This document shows, piece after piece, positions 55,598-64,000 of a DNA stretch of 64,000 nucleotides (within the stretch, counting starts at the first letter, position 1; each line of letters opens with the position of its first letter). The notes beneath the pieces are model-generated. The model did no database searches. It saw nothing but the letters and a program-made list of their open reading frames with translations, and was not told where the DNA came from. The stretch comes from DATFNI01 sp963787205. GTDB lineage: Bacteria > Bacteroidota > Rhodothermia > Balneolales > DATFMH01. The stretch lies in NCBI GenBank assembly GCA_963787205.1, contig CAWBCD010000001.1, forward strand, positions 1-64,000, given 5' to 3'. The translations under genes and the position numbers were made by a program.

Positions 55598-58186
55598 TTA
55601 TTTGATCAGCATCATCTTCTTATTCATAACGAAGTTGCCAGCTCTCAAGCGGTAGAAATACAGACCTGAGGAGAGTTGTGATGCGTTAAACTGTACCACA
55701 TGCACCCCGGCACTCATATGATTGTCAACAAGAGTGGCCACTTTTTGTCCTAACACATTGTACACCGCCAAGTGAACATTAGATGCCGAGGGAATCTTAA
55801 ACCTTATGTTCGTTGTCGGGTTGAATGGGTTCGGATAGTTCTGATCCAGTGAGAAGCCATTCGGTACCTCGGCCGATGGATTACGCTGGATGGCCGTAGT
55901 TTGCTGTGCATACAACTGCATGTAATCAATCAGTACTGGAGTACTCGATGACAATGTGAGCATGGCGGTCGGTGTCGATTGAGTCACGATCTTGCCATTC
56001 CTAATCGTGAACAGCGAGGTTTGTACGTTGTGACCTGTTGAATCGTTACCTGCCAGGTTAATACCGGACTGTGCAGTAGATCCATTCACACTCAAATCAG
56101 CAGTTGCATTACCGTTAGGTGCCTGATAAAAAATGTTAGCAAGGTATGTACCGTCAGCCAGGGAATCGACATTCCAGCTGATAGAACCTGTTTTGCCGTT
56201 TGCACCAAGTTCAACTTCCTTGAAATTACTTGGAGTATATGCAGCGCCCTGGATAACCGCTTGCAGCCCGCTATAAGTAGCGTCTTCCGCTTTCAGGGTA
56301 TCGACAACATTACCTTGTGCATCTTCGATAAATACGGAGCTAAAATACTGATAACCCCATGATTTCTTGATTTCAAGTGTATTTTGACCGGCCGGCATCG
56401 TCAAAGCACTGGCGCCAGCAATTTTTAAGGTATCTGTTGTTATAGTAACATCAACCCATGAGTTAAAATCGGATACATTTGCCCCGTCGAAATGAAATGC
56501 ACCGTCAAGAGCTCTGTTTTGGAGATTTGTTCCATTCACGTAAATATTCTCTCCGCGTGAAGAGTTGCCATCCATGTTAGTCTGGACAACCAGTTTATAA
56601 GTGCCTGCCTTGGCCAGATTGAAATTCCATTTTATATCACCGGCGGTGGTCATATAAAACGACTTGAACCCTTTAGGCACATAAACCGAAGCATCTCCGC
56701 TTAGCGTACCGTTTTCCGCTTCAATCGAGGTGATCTGGTTAAATGTCGGTGCACTAACCATGCTTTCGATTTGCTTGACATATTGCGCTTTGTTTGCTTC
56801 AAATGTCTGTTTTTCCTGTGGGAACCAGTTTAGGTCGCCAATAGGAAGACCATCGGTACCGGCTTTCATGAGAGTCTGATCAGTGTATGAAAAGTCTTCC
56901 GGCAAAGGCCAGCTTACGCTCGACCAGGATACATTACCCTTGCTCATGGGGAGTCGGTAGAAGGTATTACTTGCAGCGGCCGCACCCGTACGTATATCAT
57001 TTATTTGATTCCATAGAGAATCCGCAAATGTACCGCTGAACGTAGAAGTAGGCATACCTGCAGGTGCTGAATTCAACCAAACAGTATCCTTGGCTACGAT
57101 ACCACTATACGTTCTAAAGAAATAAGCCGAAGAGTCATTAACCAACGGTTGTACGTGAATGGAATCGCCATAGAACCCGCTAGGTGAAAACTTAGGATCT
57201 CTGTACATGTAGGTATTGGCCAGAAGGATCTTTCTTGAACTTTCCAGACCGTATTCACTCGGTAAAAGTCCAACAGTGAAAATACCAGTAGATTGTTGAC
57301 TTGGAAGACGACCCGGGCTCGTTAGGTCGGCATGTCCTTCGCCATCGTAGAACCCGTTAATGATCAGGTTATTGGCGAAATACTCTTGCTTTTTGTTCGA
57401 ACTTTCAATCTGACGCCCCATGTCGACAATCGTGTTGTGATTGAACCTTATGTAGTTTGCATATCCCCCTTCAAGCTGAAAGGCGGTATACTGGCAGTTG
57501 AAAAATGTATTGTTTTCAATGATAACCGAATCCTGGCTGGCCCAGACAGATATTGCCCGTCCAGTCCACTGCTGAGTCGTGTTATTTCCAGTCATATTAC
57601 GAAACTTACAATTCGTGAATGTGATATCATTGTTCACTCCATCAAAAGCTGTGATGGCAAAATCACTTCGTGAGAAGATATCCCCGTCAAACACATATTT
57701 ATTATTACTGCCTGTCAAATCCATGGGTTCATAATACCCCTGGCTTCCGGCATCATCATCCCCGAGAATCCATACATTCTTCAGGGTTAGACTGCTCTGA
57801 CCCGCGAAAATGTGTCCTGAGGGATTTGTCGAATTTACAATGTGCATTTGAATTACGGCTGGGTTGCCATATACCGGATCGGCCGGATCAGGTTTCTGGC
57901 CAACGATGTTCAATGGGAACCCGTTATTATTGATAACATCAGTTATCCAGTAAAAACCACCTTTTTGCAGTTCATATACTTTGTGCTTCCGAGTTCCGTC
58001 GGCATTGGTATCTGCTGCGATAACATCTCGAAGCGTATCCACAACGGGATATATGCCATCTTTAGACCACGGCACCATGAGCGTGTCACTGCTCGACTGA
58101 GCCCTGGCCTGCGAAGCAGGCCAAAATGCAACTCCCAAAATGAGAGCCATTCCCAAAAAAAGATAACCGTATTTGTTTTTTTTCAT
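55598..58186 (-). CDS. Secreted beta-helix protein with CBM-like modules and C-terminal sorting tail (paralog 1)
   Basis: This 862-residue protein has a signal peptide (FLGMALILGVAFWPASQARA). About residues 90-290 form a right-handed parallel beta-helix, as in pectate lyase-like proteins, with repeats such as NDITFTNCKFRNMTG, SVIIENNTFFNCQYTAFQL and NYIRFNHNTIVDMG. After a linker there are two beta-sandwich modules of CBM35/CBM6 type (about 485-610 and 615-745: SIEAENGTLSGDASVYVPKG, KAEDATYSGLQAVIQGA). The end is a sorting domain: LDQNYPNPFNPTTNIRFKIPS... GLYFYRLRAG. No catalytic residues could be named. It lies downstream of, and 34 bases from, a TonB receptor gene. It is a surface protein of unknown activity; a polysaccharide lyase or glycan binder are possible. 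Confidence 0.8.
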   Translation of the reverse strand: MKKNKYGYLFLGMALILGVAFWPASQARAQSSSDTLMVPWSKDGIYPVVDTLRDVIAADTNADGTRKHKVYELQKGGFYWITDVINNNGFPLNIVGQKPDPADPVYGNPAVIQMHIVNSTNPSGHIFAGQSSLTLKNVWILGDDDAGSQGYYEPMDLTGSNNKYVFDGDIFSRSDFAITAFDGVNNDITFTNCKFRNMTGNNTTQQWTGRAISVWASQDSVIIENNTFFNCQYTAFQLEGGYANYIRFNHNTIVDMGRQIESSNKKQEYFANNLIINGFYDGEGHADLTSPGRLPSQQSTGIFTVGLLPSEYGLESSRKILLANTYMYRDPKFSPSGFYGDSIHVQPLVNDSSAYFFRTYSGIVAKDTVWLNSAPAGMPTSTFSGTFADSLWNQINDIRTGAAAASNTFYRLPMSKGNVSWSSVSWPLPEDFSYTDQTLMKAGTDGLPIGDLNWFPQEKQTFEANKAQYVKQIESMVSAPTFNQITSIEAENGTLSGDASVYVPKGFKSFYMTTAGDIKWNFNLAKAGTYKLVVQTNMDGNSSRGENIYVNGTNLQNRALDGAFHFDGANVSDFNSWVDVTITTDTLKIAGASALTMPAGQNTLEIKKSWGYQYFSSVFIEDAQGNVVDTLKAEDATYSGLQAVIQGAAYTPSNFKEVELGANGKTGSISWNVDSLADGTYLANIFYQAPNGNATADLSVNGSTAQSGINLAGNDSTGHNVQTSLFTIRNGKIVTQSTPTAMLTLSSSTPVLIDYMQLYAQQTTAIQRNPSAEVPNGFSLDQNYPNPFNPTTNIRFKIPSASNVHLAVYNVLGQKVATLVDNHMSAGVHVVQFNASQLSSGLYFYRLRAGNFVMNKKMMLIK

Positions 58187-58219
58187 ATTGTTACTCCGGT
58201 CTTAGTTAGTGATGTTAGG

Positions 58220-61200
58220 TTAAAAACTATATCGCACTCCAAGGTCCGCCGTAAACCCATAATTCTGAGTATAGACTGGATGACTTGTATCTCCCTGGAA
58301 ACTATGGTCCCTGCGATTGTTGAGATTATTCAGGTTAAGAAAGACCTGTAATCCCATCGGCAAATTTTGCTTAATGGCTGCATCCCAACGTGAATAAGCA
58401 CCAGTGTAATTATCCAAAATTGGATGCAGGTTATCGATATAAGTGATGACATCGGTTTGGTACAGATAGGACACACGAATTGAGAAGCCCCGATAATCAT
58501 AACCTAACGTAGCGTTTGCAATGTAACTGGGCTGGTCGGGCATTCGGGCCGATCTTACCGTATCGGCTATACTATAGCTGCTTTGGGGGGGCCTGACGCT
58601 GGTATCCAATGTGGCTACTGCCTTATAATAAGGGATGGTAGTGTGCGAGTAGATTCTCGAGAGATTCACGTCTAAAACCAGTCCTTTCAAAACAGATGGC
58701 AAATACCAGAAATTGGTTTGCCAGTCCAGTTCAAATCCTTTATAAGTTGTTGGATTAGGATTATTCAGATAGGTATCCGCGCTGACCAGCCCGGAAATGA
58801 TATTGAGCCAGGCAGAAGGTATGTTCATCCCCGGCAGCGGCTGTATTTGATTATTAAACAGCATGTACCGGGTCTGAAAAATCAGATTTTCCACTTTTTT
58901 GTAGAAGACATCTGCTGAAAATAAGCCGATATGATTTTCAAAAATAGAAAGGGCGGCATCGTAATTGGTTGACTTGGCCGGTTTGATCTCTGAATTTGCG
59001 GCCCGGATATAATTGTGATAGGAATTCATTGTGGTTATAGGGGCATACTGGGTGAAATCGGGCCTTGCCAGCGTCTCTGTCCTCGCAAGTCGGATGTTGA
59101 GCCAATCGGTTGGTTTTATCTTCAATTGAAACATCGGCAACAAATAGGAATTATGACGAATAATAGACAATGTATCCAAGCCTACCGGTGGAGAGGAAGG
59201 ATTATTATTCTGATCAACATCCTGGAAACGGTGCCCTATATAGTGTGTATAATTGTATTCATATCGTACACCTGGCAAGAATGTAATATGCGGACCAAGA
59301 TCAAATTCCGCCATAATATAAGCCGCATCTTTACGCTCTTTTCCTGAGTAATCATTCCCAATAGACGGACTGAAATACCGCAAGTAGCTGCCGCTTCCCG
59401 GAATAGTATCTGTAGCCACTAAGTCGTTCCACAACCGACGCATCATCGCCATGTTTGGCACATAACTGAGTGGCATGCTGCCAAATGATCCACTCAAGAA
59501 ATTCGGACGCTGATAATCAACGGCAAATCCAGTATAATGAAGTGGACTACCTGCTTTCCATAGGGGATTAATGAACGTTGGATCTACTTGACTTAGAGAG
59601 GCTCTGATGGTGCCACCGCCGCCATATTGCAATCCGTCGCGCCCATATTGTTCCTCATTATTCATCCTTCTAAGCCAGTGCAATTTTCCTCCTGTCTTAA
59701 AATAGCCGCTAATCTGCCTGCCTAAATGAAATGGAAACTTCAAATTTAACTGGACATCAGAAACATATTCATTCCTGTGCGTAGTATTCAGGAAGAGATC
59801 CCGCAAGTTGGTTTTAGACGTGTCATTCAGGGCATACTGGGATACGAGCTGAGAGGGTGTAGTCTGAGTAGTAGGTACGCTGCCGTAAATATACCCCGAA
59901 GTCTCATCATCGAACTGCCATGAATAATTTGTGGGATCCTTACCCAATGTTGAAGATTTGGACACACTCGCATCAACCTGAACCCAATTGAAATCTTTTT
60001 TGAATCCCAAAGCGCTGGTAAAAATGGAACTAACATTTTTAGGATCGGATCTGAGCGTAATGGTTTGTGTGGGGTTCGCAGTAGACGTGATTATATTTTG
60101 AAAGTCATTCGTATGGGTGAGACTATTGTTATTAAGTCGATTGTAAAATGCATTAAAAGTGATTTTTCCGGAGGGTATTTTGTAATCCAATACTGCGCTG
60201 CCACCAGAGCGTGATCGAATAACATTTTCCTCATTCAGGGTAACATTTGTAAGGTCCAATATCTTAGCGTGGGTGCCAGTTTGAGTTCCCAGGCTATACC
60301 CTCCGCTGTAAATATTGGCGCTACGGTTGAACTGGTTCGTATTAAAGTTAATGAGAACACCCAGACGCTTGTGGAAAAAACGGTCTCCAAGACTTGCCTC
60401 AAACTGATAGTTACCGTAGAAAGATTTTAGTTTGTTGTATCCGCCCTGAAATGATGAAAACGCATACAGTGAATCCGGAGCCTCCCTTAACTTCAAATCA
60501 ATTGTACCACCGAGTACATCCGCATCCATGTCCGGTGTTACCACTTTTTTCAGGGATATTCCGTCCAACATATTCGAGGAGATGATCGACAGGTTCACAC
60601 TTCGATCGTTTCCACCGGTCGCCGGAATCTGAACACCGTTTACAGTTACCATATTATACTTTGGAGCCAGGCCCCGGATGGCGACCTTCTGTGCTTCACC
60701 GCCGGATCTCTGGATGGATACACCCGGAAGTCGTCCCACAGACTCAGCAGCATTCACGTCTGGAAGTGATCTGATGCGGCTTTGGGAAACGACGTTCTCG
60801 ATTGTGTTTGATGCCAGTTGTTGGTTAATAGCCTGTTTCTGGCCACTTGCCTGAACCGAAACCACAACCTCTTGTCCCACAACACTAAGTGAACGCAGGG
60901 CGAAATCAACTTTCACCTCTTTACCCGCTGTAACGGTAACCGGTTTTGATTGGGATTTGTATCCGATATATGAAATGAGCAGGGTATCATTCCCGGCCGG
61001 TGCTCCTTGTATTGTATAATTTCCTTCTCTGTCCGTAGCCGCACCAATAGTTGTTCCCTTAACGAGAATACTAGCACCCGGTAGCGATTCGTGAGTCGTC
61101 ACATCGATAACCTTACCCGTAATACGGCCCGACTGGGCAAAAGTGATCGCGGGAGTAAAACCGACTAAACCAAATGACAAACAGAATATTGCGAGAAGAC

Positions 61201-61231
61201 TGAATAATTGAGCTCGTAACTTTTTGGACAT
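58220..61231 (-). CDS. TonB-dependent receptor, not SusC type
   Basis: This 1003-residue outer-membrane receptor has a signal peptide (LLAIFCLSFGLVGFTPAITFAQ). A carboxypeptidase-like domain (ITGKVIDVTTHESLPGASILVKG) and a plug follow. The plug has SRIRSLPDVNAAESVGRLPGVSIQRSGGEAQKVAIRG and ISLKKVVTPDMDADVLGGTIDLKLREA, which recall the Xanthomonas/Caulobacter TonB receptor family used for sugar uptake. It lacks the SusC ALYGSRASNG motif, and no SusD is nearby. The barrel ends NYGFTADLGVRYSF. It lies between two paralogous surface beta-helix genes, so it may import what they bind or release. Confidence 0.9.
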   Translation of the reverse strand: MSKKLRAQLFSLLAIFCLSFGLVGFTPAITFAQSGRITGKVIDVTTHESLPGASILVKGTTIGAATDREGNYTIQGAPAGNDTLLISYIGYKSQSKPVTVTAGKEVKVDFALRSLSVVGQEVVVSVQASGQKQAINQQLASNTIENVVSQSRIRSLPDVNAAESVGRLPGVSIQRSGGEAQKVAIRGLAPKYNMVTVNGVQIPATGGNDRSVNLSIISSNMLDGISLKKVVTPDMDADVLGGTIDLKLREAPDSLYAFSSFQGGYNKLKSFYGNYQFEASLGDRFFHKRLGVLINFNTNQFNRSANIYSGGYSLGTQTGTHAKILDLTNVTLNEENVIRSRSGGSAVLDYKIPSGKITFNAFYNRLNNNSLTHTNDFQNIITSTANPTQTITLRSDPKNVSSIFTSALGFKKDFNWVQVDASVSKSSTLGKDPTNYSWQFDDETSGYIYGSVPTTQTTPSQLVSQYALNDTSKTNLRDLFLNTTHRNEYVSDVQLNLKFPFHLGRQISGYFKTGGKLHWLRRMNNEEQYGRDGLQYGGGGTIRASLSQVDPTFINPLWKAGSPLHYTGFAVDYQRPNFLSGSFGSMPLSYVPNMAMMRRLWNDLVATDTIPGSGSYLRYFSPSIGNDYSGKERKDAAYIMAEFDLGPHITFLPGVRYEYNYTHYIGHRFQDVDQNNNPSSPPVGLDTLSIIRHNSYLLPMFQLKIKPTDWLNIRLARTETLARPDFTQYAPITTMNSYHNYIRAANSEIKPAKSTNYDAALSIFENHIGLFSADVFYKKVENLIFQTRYMLFNNQIQPLPGMNIPSAWLNIISGLVSADTYLNNPNPTTYKGFELDWQTNFWYLPSVLKGLVLDVNLSRIYSHTTIPYYKAVATLDTSVRPPQSSYSIADTVRSARMPDQPSYIANATLGYDYRGFSIRVSYLYQTDVITYIDNLHPILDNYTGAYSRWDAAIKQNLPMGLQVFLNLNNLNNRRDHSFQGDTSHPVYTQNYGFTADLGVRYSF

Positions 61232-61696
61232 ATTCTCCGAATTATTATAAAGTCCTGATTTTGTATTATTTCGATAAATCTTTTTGGCAGTAATTCGATC
61301 AATTCATTAAGGATAAGCAGAAAAACGCTTCCAATATTCAACCATTACAAAGAATGGATATCTTTTCACGCTAGCACTATGCTCACATGCTTATTAAATC
61401 AAATGAATTAATCTATTACCAGATATAATCAATTCAATTGATTATATCAATATGTGATCCACCCTCTTCGTTTAAAAAATTTTAATACTCGGGCTCCGAA
61501 AAGATATCTATATGATTATTTCTATTTCAAATAACCGCCAAGCTGCTTGTCAACATTATTTCGCAAATTCAGTGATCAATACTTTGAAAAACTTCTACAA
61601 TACGCCTCTGGCAATTTTCAGATGATCAATAAAAAAGGGACCGCCTCACCTGATACGGTCCCTTTCTTCTGCTTTTAAAATGTAGTTATATACTGC
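61232..61696. promoter_or_regulatory. 465-base region upstream of the TonB receptor with a 27-base dyad
   Basis: No gene. GATATAATCAATT-C-AATTGATTATATC at 61422-61448 is a perfect inverted repeat, 191 bases upstream of the receptor start. It is a candidate operator. A terminator for the gene to the right is at 61634-61665. Confidence 0.5.
61634..61665 (-). terminator. Rho-independent terminator after the second beta-helix protein
   Basis: Ten-base perfect stem AAAGGGACCG/CGGTCCCTTT with a 12-base loop; A-run at 61631-61636 gives U-rich RNA on the minus strand. Confidence 0.85.
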
Positions 61697-64000
61697 TTAT
61701 TTGATCAGCATCATCTTCTTATTCATAAAGAACTTACCGGCCTTCAACTGATAGAAGTAAAGTCCGGATGCCAGCGTTTTAGCGTTGAACTGAACGATAT
61801 GAGTTCCCGCACTAAGGTGGTTGTTCACCAAAACGGCTACCTTTTGTCCCAGTACATTGTATACCGTCAGTTGCACGTCGGAAGCCTGCGGCAGTTTGAA
61901 ACGAATGGTGGTTGTCGGGTTGAACGGGTTTGGATAGTTCTGTTCAAGCGCGAAACCACTCGGTATTTCTGCCGACGGGCCACGTTGTACTGCCGTTGCC
62001 TGCGCAAAGAGCTGCATATAATCAATCAACAGGTGGCTGCTTGATGACAGGGTAAGCATGGATTGCGTCCCGGCCTGGGTTACCACCTGACCATTTTTGA
62101 TCTGGAATAAGGCGGTTTGCACATTGTGTCCCGTGGAATCGTTACCGGACAAGCCGATGGCTGTTTGAGCCATTACCCCATTCACCATCAGGTCGGCGGT
62201 ACCACTGCCATTTGGAGCCTGATAGAAGATGTTGCCCAAATAAGTTCCATCGGCCAGAGAATCGACGCTCCAGCCTATCGATCCGGAAGCACCACCTTTT
62301 CCCAACTCTACGCTCTTAAACCCTTTAGGCGTATAGGTAGCTCCCTCTATCACGGCGTCGAGCCCGGAATAAACGGCATCTTCCGGTTTTAAAGTGTCGA
62401 CCGGTGTGCCATCCGGTTTTTGAATATACACGGAGCTGAAGTATTGGTATCCCCACGATTTTTTAATCTCCAGGGTGTTCTGACCTACGGGCATCGTAAG
62501 GGCAGCAGCACCGGCTACCAACGTGTCTGCCGTGATCACTACATCTACCCATGAGTTATTGTCGGAAACATTGGCGGCGTCAAAGTGGTACTCGCCATAT
62601 CCGCTCCGGTTCTGCAAATTTGTTCCGTTTACATAGATAAATTCGCCGCGTTCACTATTACCGGCCATATTAGTTTGAACGACCAGTTTATAGGTTCCTG
62701 CTTCCGCAAGATTGAAGGTCCATTTAATATTTCCTCCTGAGGTCATGTAAAACGTTTTGAAGCCTGCCGGTACGTAAACATTGGCATCTCCGGTCAGGGA
62801 ACCAGCCTCTGCTTCAAGAGAGACAACCTGATTAAAGGTCGGAGCCTGGACCATATCCTCGATGTCTTTGATATACTGGGCCTTATTTGCTTCAAACTGT
62901 TGTAACTTGCCTGGAAACCAGTTCAGGTCGCCAATAGGAAGACCATCTGTACCGGCGGTCATGAGGGTTTGATCGGTATAAGAGAAGTCTTCCGGCAAAG
63001 GCCAGTTTACACTGGACCACACCGGAGATCCCTGGTACATAGGTAAACGATAAAATGTATTCCTTGCCGCGGTGGCTCCCGTGCGAATGTCGTTTATTTG
63101 GTTCCATAACGAATCTGCATAGGTACCACTGAACGTTTCAGTACCCATTCCCGCTGGAGGTGAACTCAACCACACCGTATCCTTGGCAACGATACCTTGA
63201 TACGTATTAAAGAAGTACGACGAAGAGTCATTGACTAACGGTTGTACGTGGATGGAATCACCATAGAAACCACTCGGTGAGAATTTAGGATCCCTATACA
63301 AATAGGTATTGGTTAAAAGAATCTTTCTTTCTGTTTCCAGACCGTACTCACTCGGCAGGACTCCTACGGTAAAAATACCGGTCGAATATTGGCTTGGCAG
63401 ACGACCGGTGGCTGTAAGATCCGCATATCCTTCCCCATGATAGAAGCCGTTAATGATCAGGTTATTGGCAAAATACTCCTGTTTTTTGTTGAGGTCCTCA
63501 ATCTGACGCCCCATGTCAACAATTGTATTGTGATTAAACCTGATATAATTAGCCACACCACCTTCCAACTGAAATGCGGTATACTGGACATTGAAAAACG
63601 TATTGTTTTCAATGATTATCGAATCCTGACTCGTCCACACGGATATTCCGCGGCCCGTCCATTGCTGGGTTGCGTTAATGCCTGTCATATTGCGGAATTT
63701 ACAATTCCTGAATATGATATCGTTATTTTTCCCGTCAAAAGCCGTAATGGCAAAATCGCTGCGCGAGAAGATAACGCCGTCAAACACATAGCGATTATTA
63801 CTGCCTGTCATATCCATGGGCTGGTAATACGCCTGGCTGCCTGCATCATCATCCCCAAGAACCCATACATTCATCAGCGTCAGGCTGCTTTGACCTGAGA
63901 ATATTTTGCCTGTTGGATTGGTTGAACCCACAATATGTGATTGGATCACCGCAGGATTTCCCAACGGATCATTGGGATCGGGTTTTTCTCCGACGATTAT
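61697..64000 (-). CDS. Secreted beta-helix protein with CBM-like modules and sorting tail (paralog 2, 5' end outside window)
   Basis: This is a close paralog of the gene at 55598-58186; the two can be aligned without large gaps. The frame stays open to base 64000: codons before the first listed start read IIVGEKPDPND, matching NIVGQKPDPAD of the other copy, so the gene continues beyond the window and lacks roughly 90 N-terminal residues here. It has the same beta-helix (NDIIFRNCKFRNMTG, SIIIENNTFFNVQYTAFQL), the two CBM35/CBM6-like modules (SLEAEAGSLTGDANVYVPAG, KPEDAVYSGLDAVIEGA), and the sorting tail LEQNYPNPFNPTTTIRFKLP. Function is unknown. It ends at its own terminator, so the three-gene block was partly copied rather than simply read through. 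Confidence 0.82.
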   Translation of the reverse strand: MIVGEKPDPNDPLGNPAVIQSHIVGSTNPTGKIFSGQSSLTLMNVWVLGDDDAGSQAYYQPMDMTGSNNRYVFDGVIFSRSDFAITAFDGKNNDIIFRNCKFRNMTGINATQQWTGRGISVWTSQDSIIIENNTFFNVQYTAFQLEGGVANYIRFNHNTIVDMGRQIEDLNKKQEYFANNLIINGFYHGEGYADLTATGRLPSQYSTGIFTVGVLPSEYGLETERKILLTNTYLYRDPKFSPSGFYGDSIHVQPLVNDSSSYFFNTYQGIVAKDTVWLSSPPAGMGTETFSGTYADSLWNQINDIRTGATAARNTFYRLPMYQGSPVWSSVNWPLPEDFSYTDQTLMTAGTDGLPIGDLNWFPGKLQQFEANKAQYIKDIEDMVQAPTFNQVVSLEAEAGSLTGDANVYVPAGFKTFYMTSGGNIKWTFNLAEAGTYKLVVQTNMAGNSERGEFIYVNGTNLQNRSGYGEYHFDAANVSDNNSWVDVVITADTLVAGAAALTMPVGQNTLEIKKSWGYQYFSSVYIQKPDGTPVDTLKPEDAVYSGLDAVIEGATYTPKGFKSVELGKGGASGSIGWSVDSLADGTYLGNIFYQAPNGSGTADLMVNGVMAQTAIGLSGNDSTGHNVQTALFQIKNGQVVTQAGTQSMLTLSSSSHLLIDYMQLFAQATAVQRGPSAEIPSGFALEQNYPNPFNPTTTIRFKLPQASDVQLTVYNVLGQKVAVLVNNHLSAGTHIVQFNAKTLASGLYFYQLKAGKFFMNKKMMLIK

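Noticed and set aside
55598..64000. Naming the beta-helix proteins as pectate or alginate lyases.
   Set aside because: A beta-helix alone does not show activity, and no lyase catalytic motif could be identified.

Overview
The window joins two unrelated genomes. Bases 1 to about 3246 are G+C-rich (one line counted by hand, 2581-2640, is 39/60 G+C). They carry the end of hdaA, a DUF2279 membrane-associated protein gene and the 5' part of ppk, an arrangement that suggests a Rhizobiales-like alphaproteobacterium. From about 3247 onward the DNA is much less G+C-rich (4561-4620 is 22/60) and codes for TonB receptors, SusC/SusD pairs, lipoproteins and C-terminal 'NYPNPFNPTT' sorting tails. These point to the Bacteroidota/Balneolota/Rhodothermota/Ignavibacteriota assemblage; the exact phylum cannot be read from this window. 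The junction cuts ppk and a GH92 gene at the same base, in opposite orientation, so I read it as an assembly or cloning chimera rather than natural transfer.

The remaining 60 kb is a large glycan-utilisation region, nearly all on the minus strand. Read in the direction of transcription from the right, it has these blocks. (1) A TonB-dependent receptor (58220-61231) sits between two paralogous secreted beta-helix/CBM/sorting-tail proteins (55598-58186 and 61697-64000, the latter cut by the window end). (2) A compact beta-mannan operon (55018 to 42289) encodes a sodium:sugar symporter, a GH130 mannosylglucose phosphorylase, cellobiose 2-epimerase, two GH5 enzymes (one with CBMs and a sorting tail), an exported AGE-family epimerase and a GH2 enzyme. 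It ends at a strong terminator. (3) There are two sulfatases and a true formylglycine-generating enzyme, followed by a relic of a GH26 mannanase. (4) A GH2 beta-mannosidase lies next to an unknown zinc-ribbon membrane protein. (5) Two tandem SusC/SusD pairs each end at a terminator. (6) An FG-GAP/ASPIC lipoprotein, a GH20 hexosaminidase, a ChbG-like deacetylase, a DsbA-like thioredoxin, a GH2 exo-glycosidase, a GH3 beta-glucosidase and a truncated GH92 alpha-mannosidase follow. The only convincing plus-strand gene in this part is a DUF6588 outer-membrane-like protein (38841-39914).

Together the genes describe uptake and breakdown of mannose-rich glycans. Surface GH5 enzymes cut beta-mannan or glucomannan, TonB receptors import the products, and periplasmic GH2, GH3, GH20 and GH92 enzymes trim them. 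Mannobiose then enters the cytoplasm, where 2-epimerase and GH130 convert it to mannose-1-phosphate and glucose. GH92, GH20, GH2 and a deacetylase also suit N-glycan-like or GlcNAc-containing substrates, and the sulfatases suggest sulfated ones.

Intergenic DNA carries several families of small inverted-repeat elements, including a MITE-like element with a target-site duplication. Single-base frameshifts recur in ppk (4), SusD (2), GH3 (1) and the DsbA-like gene (1), so sequence error is possible throughout. No rRNA, tRNA or CRISPR array was seen.
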